Source: Lachnospiraceae bacterium (lineage in GTDB: Bacteria; Bacillota; Clostridia; Lachnospirales; Lachnospiraceae). From it: a DNA stretch of 64,000 nucleotides. Location of the stretch: contig JAAWAC010000041.1 of NCBI GenBank assembly GCA_022791975.1, positions 124,001 to 188,000 on the forward strand, in the 5' to 3' direction. The notes under the pieces are model-generated. The model did no database searches, was not told where the DNA came from, and saw only the letters and a program-made list of their open reading frames with translations. Below are positions 45,796-55,259 of this stretch, piece after piece; within the stretch, counting starts at the first letter, position 1; the number at the start of each line of letters is the position of its first letter. The translations under genes were made by a program, and so were the position numbers.

Positions 45796-47343
45796 ATGGA
45801 ATTTAATAAAAAATCCCGTAAACGCAATGCGATATTGACATCTGGAGCAGGTGTCATCAATCAGTTATGCAATGTTATTTTTTCCTTTGTTTATCGAACT
45901 ATTTTTTTGTATATTTTGTCAGTAGAATATTTAGGAATTAGTGGTCTATTCTCAAATATTATGCAGGTTTTTTCACTGGCAGAATTAGGGATTGGTAGTG
46001 TAATTGTATATCGCATGTATCAACCTATTAAAGATGGTAATATTAATAAAACAGCATCATTAATGAATTTTTATAAAAATTTTTATCATACATTGGGTGT
46101 TGGAATTTTAGTATTTGGAGTACTATTAATTCCTTTTTTGCCATATTTGATTCATGATTTAAACGAGGTACCCGATGATGTTAGCATAAATACCATTTAT
46201 TTTTTGTATGTGTTTCAAAGCGCCAGTAGCTATCTCTTTGTATATAAGCAATCTTTACTTCAGGCAGATCAAAAAGGGTATATGGTGGCTTTACTAGGAG
46301 CTGGAACTATTATTATTAAGAATGCCGTTCTTATTTTAGTTTTAGTAATGAGCCATAATTATACTTTAACATTAACAGCTGGCATTTTTACAACAATAAT
46401 AATTAATTTTAGCTTTAATTTTTATATTACAGCAAAATATAAAGAAGTATTTGAAAGTAAAGAAAGGTTAGACAAAGAAGAAAGGCTTTCTATATTTAAA
46501 GATACATTAGCACTAGTATGTCATAAAATAGGACAAACGATAGTATTCACTTCCGATAATTTAGTACTTTCGGCTTTTGTTGGCGTTGCAGCAGTAGGGC
46601 GATACTCAAATTATTCATTGATAATATTGTCTGTTGCCTATATATTGAATGCAATAATGGGGGAATTTACATCATCTATAGGAAATTTTATGTTATCTGC
46701 TGATATGGTGTCTAAAAAGAAGTTGTATGAAAGACTTCTTTTTTTAAATATGTGGCTCACATCTTTTTGTACAGTGGCGTTATACGAGTTGCTAAATCCA
46801 TTTATCCAAGTTTGGAAAGGGCAAGAATATTTATTTAATCGAGAGATAGTCTTGCTTTTGTCTATAGATTTTTTTATTAGAACAAGTCGAATAATAAATG
46901 GCTCTTTTATAAATGCTGCAGGACTTTTTGTAAAAGATAGAGGAAGGCCTCTAATAGAGGCAGGAATTAATTTAATCCTATCCATTGTTTTAGTAAAAAA
47001 GATTGGGATTGCTGGTGTATTTATTGGTACGATTGTAAGTGTATTATTAACTGCATGGTGGAGGGAGCCTTATTTATTAAAAAAGTATTTAATACAGAAT
47101 TCACTTTGGCGTTATTATTTACTTGTAATAAGGTGGAGTATGCTGAGTATTTTGGTAGTTATGGTAATCGATAATGTGTTTGCAGTTTGGCCTTTAAATT
47201 TTATGTGGCTGGTATTACGTTTTATGGTTTGTGCAGTAATTGCAAATGCATTTTATACTATTTTTATGTGGAGAAATAGTGATTTTAGGTATTATATTGT
47301 TCTTATTAAAAGGTTAATAACCTGTAAATGGGGAAAAATATGA
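45796..47343 (+). CDS. Wzx-type flippase, MOP superfamily (second module)
   Basis: 515 residues from ATG 45796, with AAAAGGA eight bases before; the track start at 45763 lies inside the Wzy gene. Twelve to fourteen helices. FLYILSVEYLGISGLFSNIMQVFSLAELG (quoted in part: EYLGISGLF) is typical of Gram-positive capsule flippases. It is only distantly similar in pattern to the flippase at 28131, which supports a separate export route. It overlaps the next gene start by ATGA. Confidence 0.85.
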   Translation: MEFNKKSRKRNAILTSGAGVINQLCNVIFSFVYRTIFLYILSVEYLGISGLFSNIMQVFSLAELGIGSVIVYRMYQPIKDGNINKTASLMNFYKNFYHTLGVGILVFGVLLIPFLPYLIHDLNEVPDDVSINTIYFLYVFQSASSYLFVYKQSLLQADQKGYMVALLGAGTIIIKNAVLILVLVMSHNYTLTLTAGIFTTIIINFSFNFYITAKYKEVFESKERLDKEERLSIFKDTLALVCHKIGQTIVFTSDNLVLSAFVGVAAVGRYSNYSLIILSVAYILNAIMGEFTSSIGNFMLSADMVSKKKLYERLLFLNMWLTSFCTVALYELLNPFIQVWKGQEYLFNREIVLLLSIDFFIRTSRIINGSFINAAGLFVKDRGRPLIEAGINLILSIVLVKKIGIAGVFIGTIVSVLLTAWWREPYLLKKYLIQNSLWRYYLLVIRWSMLSILVVMVIDNVFAVWPLNFMWLVLRFMVCAVIANAFYTIFMWRNSDFRYYIVLIKRLITCKWGKI

Positions 47344-48299
47344 TAGAATTGAGTATAATTATACCTGTATATAATGTGGAAAAGTATGTTAAGCGGTGCA
47401 TTGAATCTGTTTTAAATCAATGGCAGAAGGAATTTGAGATAATTCTGGTTGACGATGGGTCTTTGGATCAAAGTGGGGTAATTTGTGAAGATTACAAAGA
47501 AAGATATCCCTTTATTCGTGTGATTCACCAGAAAAATAAAGGATTGTCTGAGGCACGTAATACTGGAATTCGTGTTGCAAAGGGACAGTATCTCGCTTTT
47601 TTAGACAGTGATGATTTTGTGAAAAATAATTCATATCAAAAAATGTTGAAGATAATTAAGGAGCAACAAGTAGATATTGTTGTAGGAGAAGCAGTGTCAT
47701 ATGTGGATGACAATCATATATATCTGAAGAAACAGAGAGATTTTTTGAAGGAAGGAAAGTATGATGCAAAGGAATTTTTAGTAAATTGTTTGAAAGATGA
47801 TGTGATGGTGATGTGTGTTCCTTTTAATTTGTACAGAAAGGAATTGATTATTGATAATAATCTTTTTTTTGAAAGAGGCCTGCTACATGAGGATGAGCTT
47901 TGGACACCACAAATATTTTTAAATGCTATGAATATTTATTACTGTAAAGATATATTTTATTATCACTATACCCGTGCGGATTCCATTACGCAGAGAAAAG
48001 ACCTGAGTAAGAATGGTCAGGATCTGCTTTATATTTGTAATAAATTGGATGATATGTATTCGTTAATTGAAGGTGAATTGGGAAAACTGTTACGAGATTA
48101 TTTATCTATGATTTATATGGGTGGGGTTTATAGTGGAAAACTATACAGAAAAGATAGACGATCATTGATAGATAAAAGATTTCCCCTCTGCCATGCCTAT
48201 AGGCGTAATACGTTAATTAAAGCGTATATTTTTCGGTTGAATCTACATCTTTTTTGTGTGACTTACTATTTATTTAATTGTTTTAAACGAAAACATTAA
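47340..48299 (+). CDS. Glycosyltransferase family 2
   Basis: 319 residues from ATG 47340, which overlaps the flippase stop and has GGGGAA just before; the track begins four codons earlier. SIIIPVYNVEKYVKRCIESVL, VDDGSLDQSG and AFLDSDDFV are the GT-A signature with DSDD near residue 87. This subgroup often adds Gal, Glc or GlcNAc in capsule repeats. Specificity not determined. Confidence 0.88.
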   Translation: MIELSIIIPVYNVEKYVKRCIESVLNQWQKEFEIILVDDGSLDQSGVICEDYKERYPFIRVIHQKNKGLSEARNTGIRVAKGQYLAFLDSDDFVKNNSYQKMLKIIKEQQVDIVVGEAVSYVDDNHIYLKKQRDFLKEGKYDAKEFLVNCLKDDVMVMCVPFNLYRKELIIDNNLFFERGLLHEDELWTPQIFLNAMNIYYCKDIFYYHYTRADSITQRKDLSKNGQDLLYICNKLDDMYSLIEGELGKLLRDYLSMIYMGGVYSGKLYRKDRRSLIDKRFPLCHAYRRNTLIKAYIFRLNLHLFCVTYYLFNCFKRKH

Positions 48300-48315
48300 A
48301 CTGAAGGTAAAGATA

Positions 48316-49398
48316 ATGGATAGGAAATTAGTAAAAATTAGTATTATTGTTCCTGTTTTTAATATTGCTTCTTATGTTAAAAAATGTATAGAATCTATAT
48401 TATCTCAAAGCTTCGATGAATATGAACTTATTTTAGTTGATGATGGTTCTACAGATGAGAGTTTAAAAATATTGCAGGATTATGAAAGATTAAATAGCAA
48501 GAAGATCAAAGTAATTTCTCAGAGTAATCAAGGGCAGGGCGAAGCAAGAAATGTAGGAATAAAGATAGCAAAAGGGGAATACTTACTATTTGTAGATGGT
48601 GATGATTATCTAGCGCAAGAAGCATTAACATATTTAGCTTATATAGTAAAAAGGGAACAAGCTGATGTAGTAGCTTTTGATTTGGCTAACGTAGATTATA
48701 ATGGAAATATGTTAGGGGTTTTATCTGGCGTTTCAAAAGAGGGAGGATTAAAAGAGCAAACAGTAAAAGAATATTTAATTACAATCCCTCCTACACCATG
48801 TAAACTTTGGAAAAAGGATTTATTGTTAAAGAAAGATATATGGTTTCGTAGTAAGGTTTGGTATGAGGACCTGGAGTTTACAATGAAGGCATTAGCCCAC
48901 GTTAAAAAAATTTATTATACTCCCATGCAGTTGTATTTTTATGTACATCGAAATAATTCTACGATGAATAATAAAATATTTGTAGAAAAAAATTCTGATA
49001 TATTTACAGTTTTTAATGGTATTATAGATTATTATAAAAAACAGGGAATTTTTCAGATATATATAAAAGAGATAGAATACTTAGCTGTTTTACATGTACT
49101 TTATTATGCTACAGTGCGTGTAAATAGAATTGATAAAAGTTCAACTTTACAAAAAGAAATTTATGAATATATTACCAAAAATTTTCCAACATTTAAAGAT
49201 AATTTATACTTGGATTTATTAGAATCTGATCAAAGAAAAGAACTAAATTATATTATAAATCAAAGGTATGATTTACTTTACAGAAAATATTTTTGGAGTA
49301 GAAAGCTAAAAGATGATTTTAAGCAAATAATAGAAGAAAGAGGATTTGATTTTATAATAAATATCTATAAAAAATATAAATGCTTTAGTATAAAATAA
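48316..49398 (+). CDS. Glycosyltransferase family 2
   Basis: 360 residues. SIIVPVFNIASYVKKCIESIL, VDDGSTDES and FVDGDDYLAQ give a GT-A domain in the first 110 residues. The remaining 250 residues are helical and charged. GAAGG precedes ATG 48316. It resembles the preceding gene in its N-terminal pattern, so the two may have arisen by duplication of the domain, with different acceptors. Confidence 0.87.
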   Translation: MDRKLVKISIIVPVFNIASYVKKCIESILSQSFDEYELILVDDGSTDESLKILQDYERLNSKKIKVISQSNQGQGEARNVGIKIAKGEYLLFVDGDDYLAQEALTYLAYIVKREQADVVAFDLANVDYNGNMLGVLSGVSKEGGLKEQTVKEYLITIPPTPCKLWKKDLLLKKDIWFRSKVWYEDLEFTMKALAHVKKIYYTPMQLYFYVHRNNSTMNNKIFVEKNSDIFTVFNGIIDYYKKQGIFQIYIKEIEYLAVLHVLYYATVRVNRIDKSSTLQKEIYEYITKNFPTFKDNLYLDLLESDQRKELNYIINQRYDLLYRKYFWSRKLKDDFKQIIEERGFDFIINIYKKYKCFSIK

Positions 49399-49409
49399 GG
49401 ATAGGATAA

Positions 49410-50522
49410 ATGAAAAGAATTTTATTTGTAATTGGTAGCTTAAAAGGCGGGGGAGCTGAAAAAGTTCTTTTAGAAACTGTAAAAGGTTTAAATAAAGAGA
49501 AATATAGCATTACTGTTATGCCTATTTGGGAAGCCGGAATTTATTTAGAGGAAATGAAAAGTTATGTAAAAGTCATAGGAATATTTCATGGAAATTGGAG
49601 AAATAAATGGTTAGAGCAAATTGCAGAAAAGTTGATGATGCGTATATTCCGTTTAATCCCCGCCATTTTATTACACTATTTTTTTATTAGAGAAAAGTAT
49701 GAAATAGAAATAGCTTTTATAGAAGGAATGAGTACTAAAATTGTTTCAGGGTCTACAAAAAAAACAACTAAATTGCTAGCTTGGGTTCATGCGGACATGC
49801 AAAGACATACCTACTCAACTTTTGCATTTGCTAGTTTGAAACAAGAAAAAAAGGCATATCATAAATTCGATCAGATTTTATGTGTTTCTAATCTATGCAA
49901 AAAATCATTTGAAGAAAAATATGGATGTACAGCAAAAGTACAATATAATGTTTTAGATGAGCAAGAAATTTTGAGAAAGGCAGAGGAGCCTATACCTCAA
50001 AAGTTTGATTCTGAATATATAAATTTAATTTCTGTTGGGCGTTTGTCTTATGAAAAGGGATATTTACGTTTACTTATTGCATTTTCAAAATTAAATAATG
50101 CAAAGTTGAGATTATACATTTTAGGAGAAGGGGAGCAAAAAAGTGATTTAGAGAAGAAAATAGAAGAATACCATTTACAGGAACAGGTATATTTGTTGGG
50201 ATTTCAAAAAAATCCATATGCCTATATGAAGAGAAGCGATATATTTGTATGCTCTTCGTATTCTGAGGGATTTAGTACGGTAGCCACAGAGGCAATTATA
50301 CTTGGGATGCCGATAGTAACAACGGCATGTGCAGGGATGCAAGATTTGTTAGGAGATTCTGAATATGGAATTATTTGCCCAAATAATGAGGAAGGATTGC
50401 TTCAGGGCCTTAATCAGATTTTAAATGTGGATGAACGCCAAAAATATACAGAACAAGCGAGATTAAGAAGTTCTTATTTTAAAAAGAAAAAAAGAATACA
50501 AGAAATAGAGAAATTACTTTAA
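49410..50522 (+). CDS. Glycosyltransferase family 4
   Basis: 370 residues, GT-B fold. GSLKGGGAEKVLLE near the N-terminus, SVGRLSYEKGYLRL near 210 and SSYSEGFSTVATEAIILG near 285 with both donor-site glutamates. This pattern is common in GalNAc or galactose transferases of capsule loci. A region near residue 70-85 is hydrophobic and may touch the membrane. Confidence 0.87.
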   Translation: MKRILFVIGSLKGGGAEKVLLETVKGLNKEKYSITVMPIWEAGIYLEEMKSYVKVIGIFHGNWRNKWLEQIAEKLMMRIFRLIPAILLHYFFIREKYEIEIAFIEGMSTKIVSGSTKKTTKLLAWVHADMQRHTYSTFAFASLKQEKKAYHKFDQILCVSNLCKKSFEEKYGCTAKVQYNVLDEQEILRKAEEPIPQKFDSEYINLISVGRLSYEKGYLRLLIAFSKLNNAKLRLYILGEGEQKSDLEKKIEEYHLQEQVYLLGFQKNPYAYMKRSDIFVCSSYSEGFSTVATEAIILGMPIVTTACAGMQDLLGDSEYGIICPNNEEGLLQGLNQILNVDERQKYTEQARLRSSYFKKKKRIQEIEKLL

Positions 50523-50546
50523 TTTTATAATTTTGGAGGAGGTCTG

Positions 50547-51290
50547 TTGAAAAGAGAAACTATTCCTATATGTGATATATTAGGAGTTCATATTGCTGCA
50601 GTTGATATGGAAAGTACATTATGCTTTATTCATAAAAATTTGGAAAGACTCCGAGGAAGCTACATTTGTATATCTAATGTTCACACAACTATAATGAGTT
50701 ATGAAAGTGAAACTTACCGTTGCATCCAAAATGGAGCGATATTGGCATTGCCTGATGGCAAGCCTCTTTCTATTCTTTGTAGGAAAAGAGGGTTTTCGGA
50801 AACTTCAAGGGTTGCCGGACCAGATTTAATGAATGAGATATTTAAATGTTCTAAAAAATTTGGCTATACTCATTATTTTTATGGTAGTACATCGGAGACA
50901 TTAAGGCTTTTAAAAAAGAGGCTAATTACAGATTATCAATTATCTATTGTAGGAATGTATTCGCCTCCTTTTCGGGAACTTACAAAGGAGGAAGATGAAG
51001 TGATTATTAACAAAATAAATCAAGCGAAGGCAGACTTCGTGTGGATAGGCCTTGGAGCGCCTAAACAAGAATGTTGGATGTATGAACATCAAAATAAACT
51101 GAATGGTTTGATGATTGGTGTTGGTGCTGGCTTTGATTATTTTGCTGGAAATATTAAACGAGCACCTGCATGGATGCAGAAATGTAGCCTGGAATGGGCA
51201 TATCGACTTTTACAAGAGCCTAAACGATTATTTAAGCGATATTTAATTACTAATACGAAGTTTATTTGGTTACTAATTCGAAAAAAATAG
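50547..51290 (+). CDS. WecG/TagA/CpsF-family glycosyltransferase (GT26)
   Basis: 247 residues from TTG 50547, with a strong GGAGGAGG site. NVHTTIMSY, LPDGKPLS, RVAGPDLM and WIGLGAPKQE are the conserved blocks of GT26, and GVGAGFDYFAGN follows. Members transfer ManNAc (TagA) or ManNAcA (WecG) to lipid-linked GlcNAc. Its presence suggests ManNAc or ManNAcA as the second sugar of this glycan, with the epimerase at 37027 as a possible donor source; other family members use glucose. Confidence 0.9.
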   Translation: MKRETIPICDILGVHIAAVDMESTLCFIHKNLERLRGSYICISNVHTTIMSYESETYRCIQNGAILALPDGKPLSILCRKRGFSETSRVAGPDLMNEIFKCSKKFGYTHYFYGSTSETLRLLKKRLITDYQLSIVGMYSPPFRELTKEEDEVIINKINQAKADFVWIGLGAPKQECWMYEHQNKLNGLMIGVGAGFDYFAGNIKRAPAWMQKCSLEWAYRLLQEPKRLFKRYLITNTKFIWLLIRKK

Positions 51291-51311
51291 CGCAGTCGGG
51301 AGGAAAGGGGA

Positions 51312-52346
51312 ATGTTAAATTTTTGTACTTTGTTTGATAGTTGCTATTTAGATAAAGGGATTGCGCTTTATCATTCACTGGAGCAGGTATCAAATAATTT
51401 TATGTTATATACCTTTTGCTTTGATGATAGATCCTTCAAAATTTTGAAAGACAAGGCATTTACACATATGGTATTGTTACATCATTCTGTTTTTGAGACT
51501 AATGAATTATTAAAGCTAAAACAAGAACGTTCAAAAGCAGAATATTGTTGGACCTGCACACCAGTTATTATAGAATATGTGTTGAGCAATTTTTCAGTAG
51601 ATAGCTGTACATATTTAGATTCTGATTTATACTTTTTTGTAGATCCACAAATTTTGTTTGATGAGATAGAAAGGAATAAAGCTGATGTAGTAATAGTGCC
51701 ACACAGATTTAAAAATAACAAAAATGGACGTAAGATGGAAGAACGGAATGGAAAATATTGTGTTCAATTTAATTATTTTCGTCAAACAGTAAATGGAAGA
51801 AAAGTATTGAATTGGTGGAAAGAAAAGTGTTTTGAGTGGTGTTTTGATATACCAGATTTAGATAGAATGGGAGATCAAAAATATTTAAACAGTTGGGTTG
51901 ACCATTTTGACGGAGTTTACGAATTACAATATCTGGGAGGAGGTGTAGCACCATGGAATCTGGAGCAATATAAAATTTGTGATGATCGGAATAACCGATG
52001 GTTAATGCAGGACAAATACGGCAAAAAGTTTAAACTGGTGTTTTATCACTTTCAAAATATGCGTTATTTGCCAGGTAATAAAGTAAATATTAAGTCTCAA
52101 ACAAAAAATAAAGAGTTAAAATATAGTATTTATATTCCATATTTAAAAGAAATTGAAGAAATTAGAAAGAACTTGCAGAATGAATATAGCCTATTTTTTA
52201 GGCCGGGAAATATTCAACGTTCCAGTAATGCATTTCTTGGCTTTCTCCAAAGAAAATTTGCTGCATTTAAAATTCAAACAATATCAGATATAGTCGACTT
52301 AAAAAAGTTGGATAGATATTTAAAATGGAAGAGAGATTTAAAATGA
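51312..52346 (+). CDS. GT8-like glycosyltransferase (GT-A with DSD)
   Basis: 344 residues with GAGGAAAGGGG before ATG 51312. NFCTLFDSCYLDKGIALYHSL is a GT8-type N-terminus, and TYLDSDLYFF near residue 100 holds the metal-binding Asp-x-Asp. GGGVAPWNLEQY later resembles the acceptor side. Closest in outline to the nucleotide-diphospho-sugar transferase group found in capsule loci. Overlaps the next gene start by ATGA. Confidence 0.75.
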   Translation: MLNFCTLFDSCYLDKGIALYHSLEQVSNNFMLYTFCFDDRSFKILKDKAFTHMVLLHHSVFETNELLKLKQERSKAEYCWTCTPVIIEYVLSNFSVDSCTYLDSDLYFFVDPQILFDEIERNKADVVIVPHRFKNNKNGRKMEERNGKYCVQFNYFRQTVNGRKVLNWWKEKCFEWCFDIPDLDRMGDQKYLNSWVDHFDGVYELQYLGGGVAPWNLEQYKICDDRNNRWLMQDKYGKKFKLVFYHFQNMRYLPGNKVNIKSQTKNKELKYSIYIPYLKEIEEIRKNLQNEYSLFFRPGNIQRSSNAFLGFLQRKFAAFKIQTISDIVDLKKLDRYLKWKRDLK

Positions 52347-53470
52347 ATTGGGCAATTTTAGAATTATATTGTGGAAATTCTGGAAAGTTAGGATATTATA
52401 ATAGCCAAGAATTAGGGCTTGCCCGAGCGTTAGCACAAAAAGGTATTAATGTTTCAATAATATATCCTATAAATCGGCAGAAAAGAATGGATATTCAAGA
52501 AATAGAAGAGCGAATTGTAATCTTGCGAGTACCTAGTTTTAATTTAGGAGTTCATTCATTTTACAATCTTAAATTTTTGCTAGAAAGAAAAATAGAAGTG
52601 GTACAATTAAACAGTGATAATCAAATATATGCACCTATGGTAATGAAATTTTGTCAAAAAAATGGTATTCTTTTGTATAATTATGTTGGAACAGTCTATA
52701 GCGATTCGAAAAATGCTATAAAAAAGCAAATTATGAAGTTGATTTCTATTAGAAATCTTAGATACTATAGAAAAAGTATTGTATTGGCAAAGACAAATGC
52801 TGTAAAAAAGAGTTTAGGTGATAAACGGGTTGATAATGTGCAGATAGTTCCAGTTGGGTTGGATATTACTAATATTAATACTGAATGTAGTGCTAAAAAG
52901 GATCTAAAGAAGGAGTTAGGAATTCCTGAAAATAAAAAAGTTTTGTTATTTGTGGGAAGATTAGAACATTATAAAAGGCCATTTGCAGCTTTGGAGTTGT
53001 TAAATAGATTAGGGCAGGATTATTGTCTTGTTGTTATTGGAAGCGGGAATTTAAAGATGGAATTTTGTGCAAAAATTCAATCAGATTTTAAATCGGGCAG
53101 GGTTTTTTATTATGAAAGAATTCCAAATTCTGAAATGTATCGATTTTATCGTATATGTGACTATTTTGTGAATTTTAATATACAGGAAATATTTGGAATG
53201 AGTATTTTGGAAGCGATGTATCAAAAGTGTATAGTTATAGCAAGAAGAGCACCTGGACCTAATGAAATTATTGAAAATGGAATTTCCGGTTTTCTTTGCG
53301 ATAATGACGAACAAATGGTAAATATAATAAAAAATAGAAATGAAAATCAAATAGGGGAACATGCGATGGAGCGAGTAGTTAAATGTTTTACATGGAATGA
53401 AAGTGCAGACAAAATTTTACAGATAGTAAATGATAGGTTGCGTTATAAAAAAGCTGTATTAAAGGTATAA
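52343..53470 (+). CDS. Glycosyltransferase family 4
   Basis: 375 residues from ATG 52343, overlapping the previous stop; the track start six codons earlier is less well placed. [17 protein letters not shown] opens the acceptor half. [12 protein letters not shown] and [17 protein letters not shown] provide the donor site with paired glutamates. It is the last AT-rich gene of the second module. Confidence 0.87.
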   Translation: MNWAILELYCGNSGKLGYYNSQELGLARALAQKGINVSIIYPINRQKRMDIQEIEERIVILRVPSFNLGVHSFYNLKFLLERKIEVVQLNSDNQIYAPMVMKFCQKNGILLYNYVGTVYSDSKNAIKKQIMKLISIRNLRYYRKSIVLAKTNAVKKSLGDKRVDNVQIVPVGLDITNINTECSAKKDLKKELGIPENKKVLLFVGRLEHYKRPFAALELLNRLGQDYCLVVIGSGNLKMEFCAKIQSDFKSGRVFYYERIPNSEMYRFYRICDYFVNFNIQEIFGMSILEAMYQKCIVIARRAPGPNEIIENGISGFLCDNDEQMVNIIKNRNENQIGEHAMERVVKCFTWNESADKILQIVNDRLRYKKAVLKV

Positions 53471-53496
53471 AAATTTATAGAAAGGAACAACCCCAA

Positions 53497-54681
53497 ATGC
53501 AAATCACCATAGCAGGCACCGGATATGTAGGCCTATCCAACGCCGTATTATTGTCCCAACACAACCAGGTCCAAGCCGTGGACATTATCCCAGAACGGGT
53601 ACAAATGATCAACAACAAAATATCTCCCATTGTGGACAGAGAGATCGAGGAATACTTTGCAGAAAAAACTTTGCACTTGCATGCCACAACGGATGCTCAG
53701 GCAGCCTATGCCCAGGCAGACTTTGTCATAATTGCCACGCCTACCAATTATGACCCAAGGAAAAACTACTTTGACACCTCCTCTGTGGAGAATGTTATCG
53801 AGTTGGTGCTCCAGGTAAACCCCCAGGCAGTGATGGTCATAAAGTCCACGGTTCCCGTAGGGTATACAAAATCTGTCCGAGAGAAATACAAAACGAAGAA
53901 TATCATGTTCTCCCCGGAGTTTCTTCGGGAGGGGAGGGCTCTGTATGATAATCTATATCCATCCAGAATCATTGTAGGCACTGATTTACAGGATCAGGAT
54001 CTGACAGAAAAGGCCCACCAGTTTACAGAGCTGCTAAAGGAGGGAGCTATAAAAAAGGAAGTGGAGGTGTTATTCACTGACTTTACGGAGGCAGAGGCAG
54101 TGAAGCTTTTTGCAAATACCTTTCTGGCTTTGCGGGTGTCCTTTTTCAATGAGTTGGATACCTATGCGGAGGTCCGCGGTTTGAATACCAAACAGATTAT
54201 TGAAGGTGTGTGTCTGGATCCAAGAATTGGAAATTACTATAACAATCCTTCTTTTGGCTATGGAGGTTATTGTCTTCCCAAGGATACCAAGCAGCTGTTG
54301 GCCAATTTTGATCAGGTGCCAAACAATATTATTGGTGCTATTGTAGATGCCAACCGCACCCGAAAGGACTTTATCGCAGAACAGATACTGGAGCGAAATC
54401 CCCAAACGGTGGGAATTTATCGGCTGACTATGAAATCCAATTCGGATAACTTCCGGCAGAGCTCCATCCAGGGAGTTATGAAGCGGATAAAAGCAAAGGG
54501 CATTGAGGTGGTGCTCTATGAGCCTAACATGAAGGAGGAGACCTTTTTTAACAGCCGGGTAATTCGGGACTTTGAAGAGTTTAAGAGGAGAGCCGATGTC
54601 ATTCTATGCAATCGTTATTCCGAAGAGCTGGAGGATGTAAAAGACAAGGTATATACTCGAGATATTTATTTCAGAGATTGA
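53497..54681 (+). CDS. ugd: UDP-glucose 6-dehydrogenase
   Basis: 394 residues with GAAAGGA before ATG 53497. [32 protein letters not shown] and the catalytic cysteine in [14 protein letters not shown] near residue 258 are diagnostic of UDP-glucose dehydrogenase, which makes UDP-glucuronic acid. The gene is clearly GC-richer than those just before it and uses host-like codons, so the AT-rich segment ends at about 53.48 kb. The product may serve either module. A terminator follows. Confidence 0.92.
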   Translation: MQITIAGTGYVGLSNAVLLSQHNQVQAVDIIPERVQMINNKISPIVDREIEEYFAEKTLHLHATTDAQAAYAQADFVIIATPTNYDPRKNYFDTSSVENVIELVLQVNPQAVMVIKSTVPVGYTKSVREKYKTKNIMFSPEFLREGRALYDNLYPSRIIVGTDLQDQDLTEKAHQFTELLKEGAIKKEVEVLFTDFTEAEAVKLFANTFLALRVSFFNELDTYAEVRGLNTKQIIEGVCLDPRIGNYYNNPSFGYGGYCLPKDTKQLLANFDQVPNNIIGAIVDANRTRKDFIAEQILERNPQTVGIYRLTMKSNSDNFRQSSIQGVMKRIKAKGIEVVLYEPNMKEETFFNSRVIRDFEEFKRRADVILCNRYSEELEDVKDKVYTRDIYFRD

Positions 54682-54743
54682 AAAAACAGATAGAAAATTT
54701 TTATGACTATGTTTTCCTGTATAGAAGATCTCAAAACAAAGCA

Positions 54744-54798
54744 AAAAAGACTGCCATGCAGCCTGGCCCCAAAAGCCCTTCTGCATAGCAGTCTTTTT
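54744..54798. terminator. Bidirectional terminator between ugd and the zinc-ribbon gene
   Basis: AAAAAGACTGCCATGCAG (54744-54761) pairs with CTGCATAGCAGTCTTTTT (54781-54798) with a single mismatch, around a 19-base loop. The stem is flanked by A-tract on the left and T-tract on the right, so it can stop ugd transcripts on the plus strand and the zinc-ribbon operon on the minus strand. Confidence 0.88.
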
Positions 54799-54830
54799 AA
54801 ATTAGACAAGTGTTACGCAATCTTTAACCC

Positions 54831-55259
54831 CTATTCCATCAATTTTGTACCACATTTCCGGCAGAATTTCACAGGGGTTTCATACCCAGTGCCACAGTTG
54901 GGGCAGACCATAGCAAAGTCTGTGGTAGCTGCTGCTTCCTCGACGGCCATATTTCCAAGGATCTGATTGTCCCGGGCATCAATGGAGGCCAGCTCCTCGT
55001 TCAGCTTCTCGATTTCTCCGTTTTTCTGCTGAATGGAGATAAAGAATTCAACCAGTTGAGAAGTATCCGTGTCATTGTTAAGCCACTTTGTATAAGCCAA
55101 TTCTCCGATGGAAAGAGACAGCTGCTGTATCTCAGACTGAATGGTGTCAATATGTGTTTTAATTTTGGCCTTCTCCAGGGAAGAGGAGGTCTTTACGCTG
55201 ATGGTTGTAACACCGCGGTTTAAGGAAGATTTGAATTTCTGAAAAGCATCACCAGCCAT
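54831..55259 (-). CDS. Coiled-coil zinc-ribbon protein
   Basis: 142 residues on the minus strand from ATG 55259 (AGAGG before; GTG 55271 in the track is less likely). Residues about 30-110 are predicted coiled coil (SLEKAKIKTHIDTIQSEIQQL). The end is a zinc ribbon, CPNCGTGY then CRKCGTK. No signal peptide or membrane helix, so cytoplasmic. It overlaps the end of the next upstream gene by 11 bases and is its operon partner. Function unknown. Confidence 0.75.
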   Translation of the reverse strand: MAGDAFQKFKSSLNRGVTTISVKTSSSLEKAKIKTHIDTIQSEIQQLSLSIGELAYTKWLNNDTDTSQLVEFFISIQQKNGEIEKLNEELASIDARDNQILGNMAVEEAAATTDFAMVCPNCGTGYETPVKFCRKCGTKLME

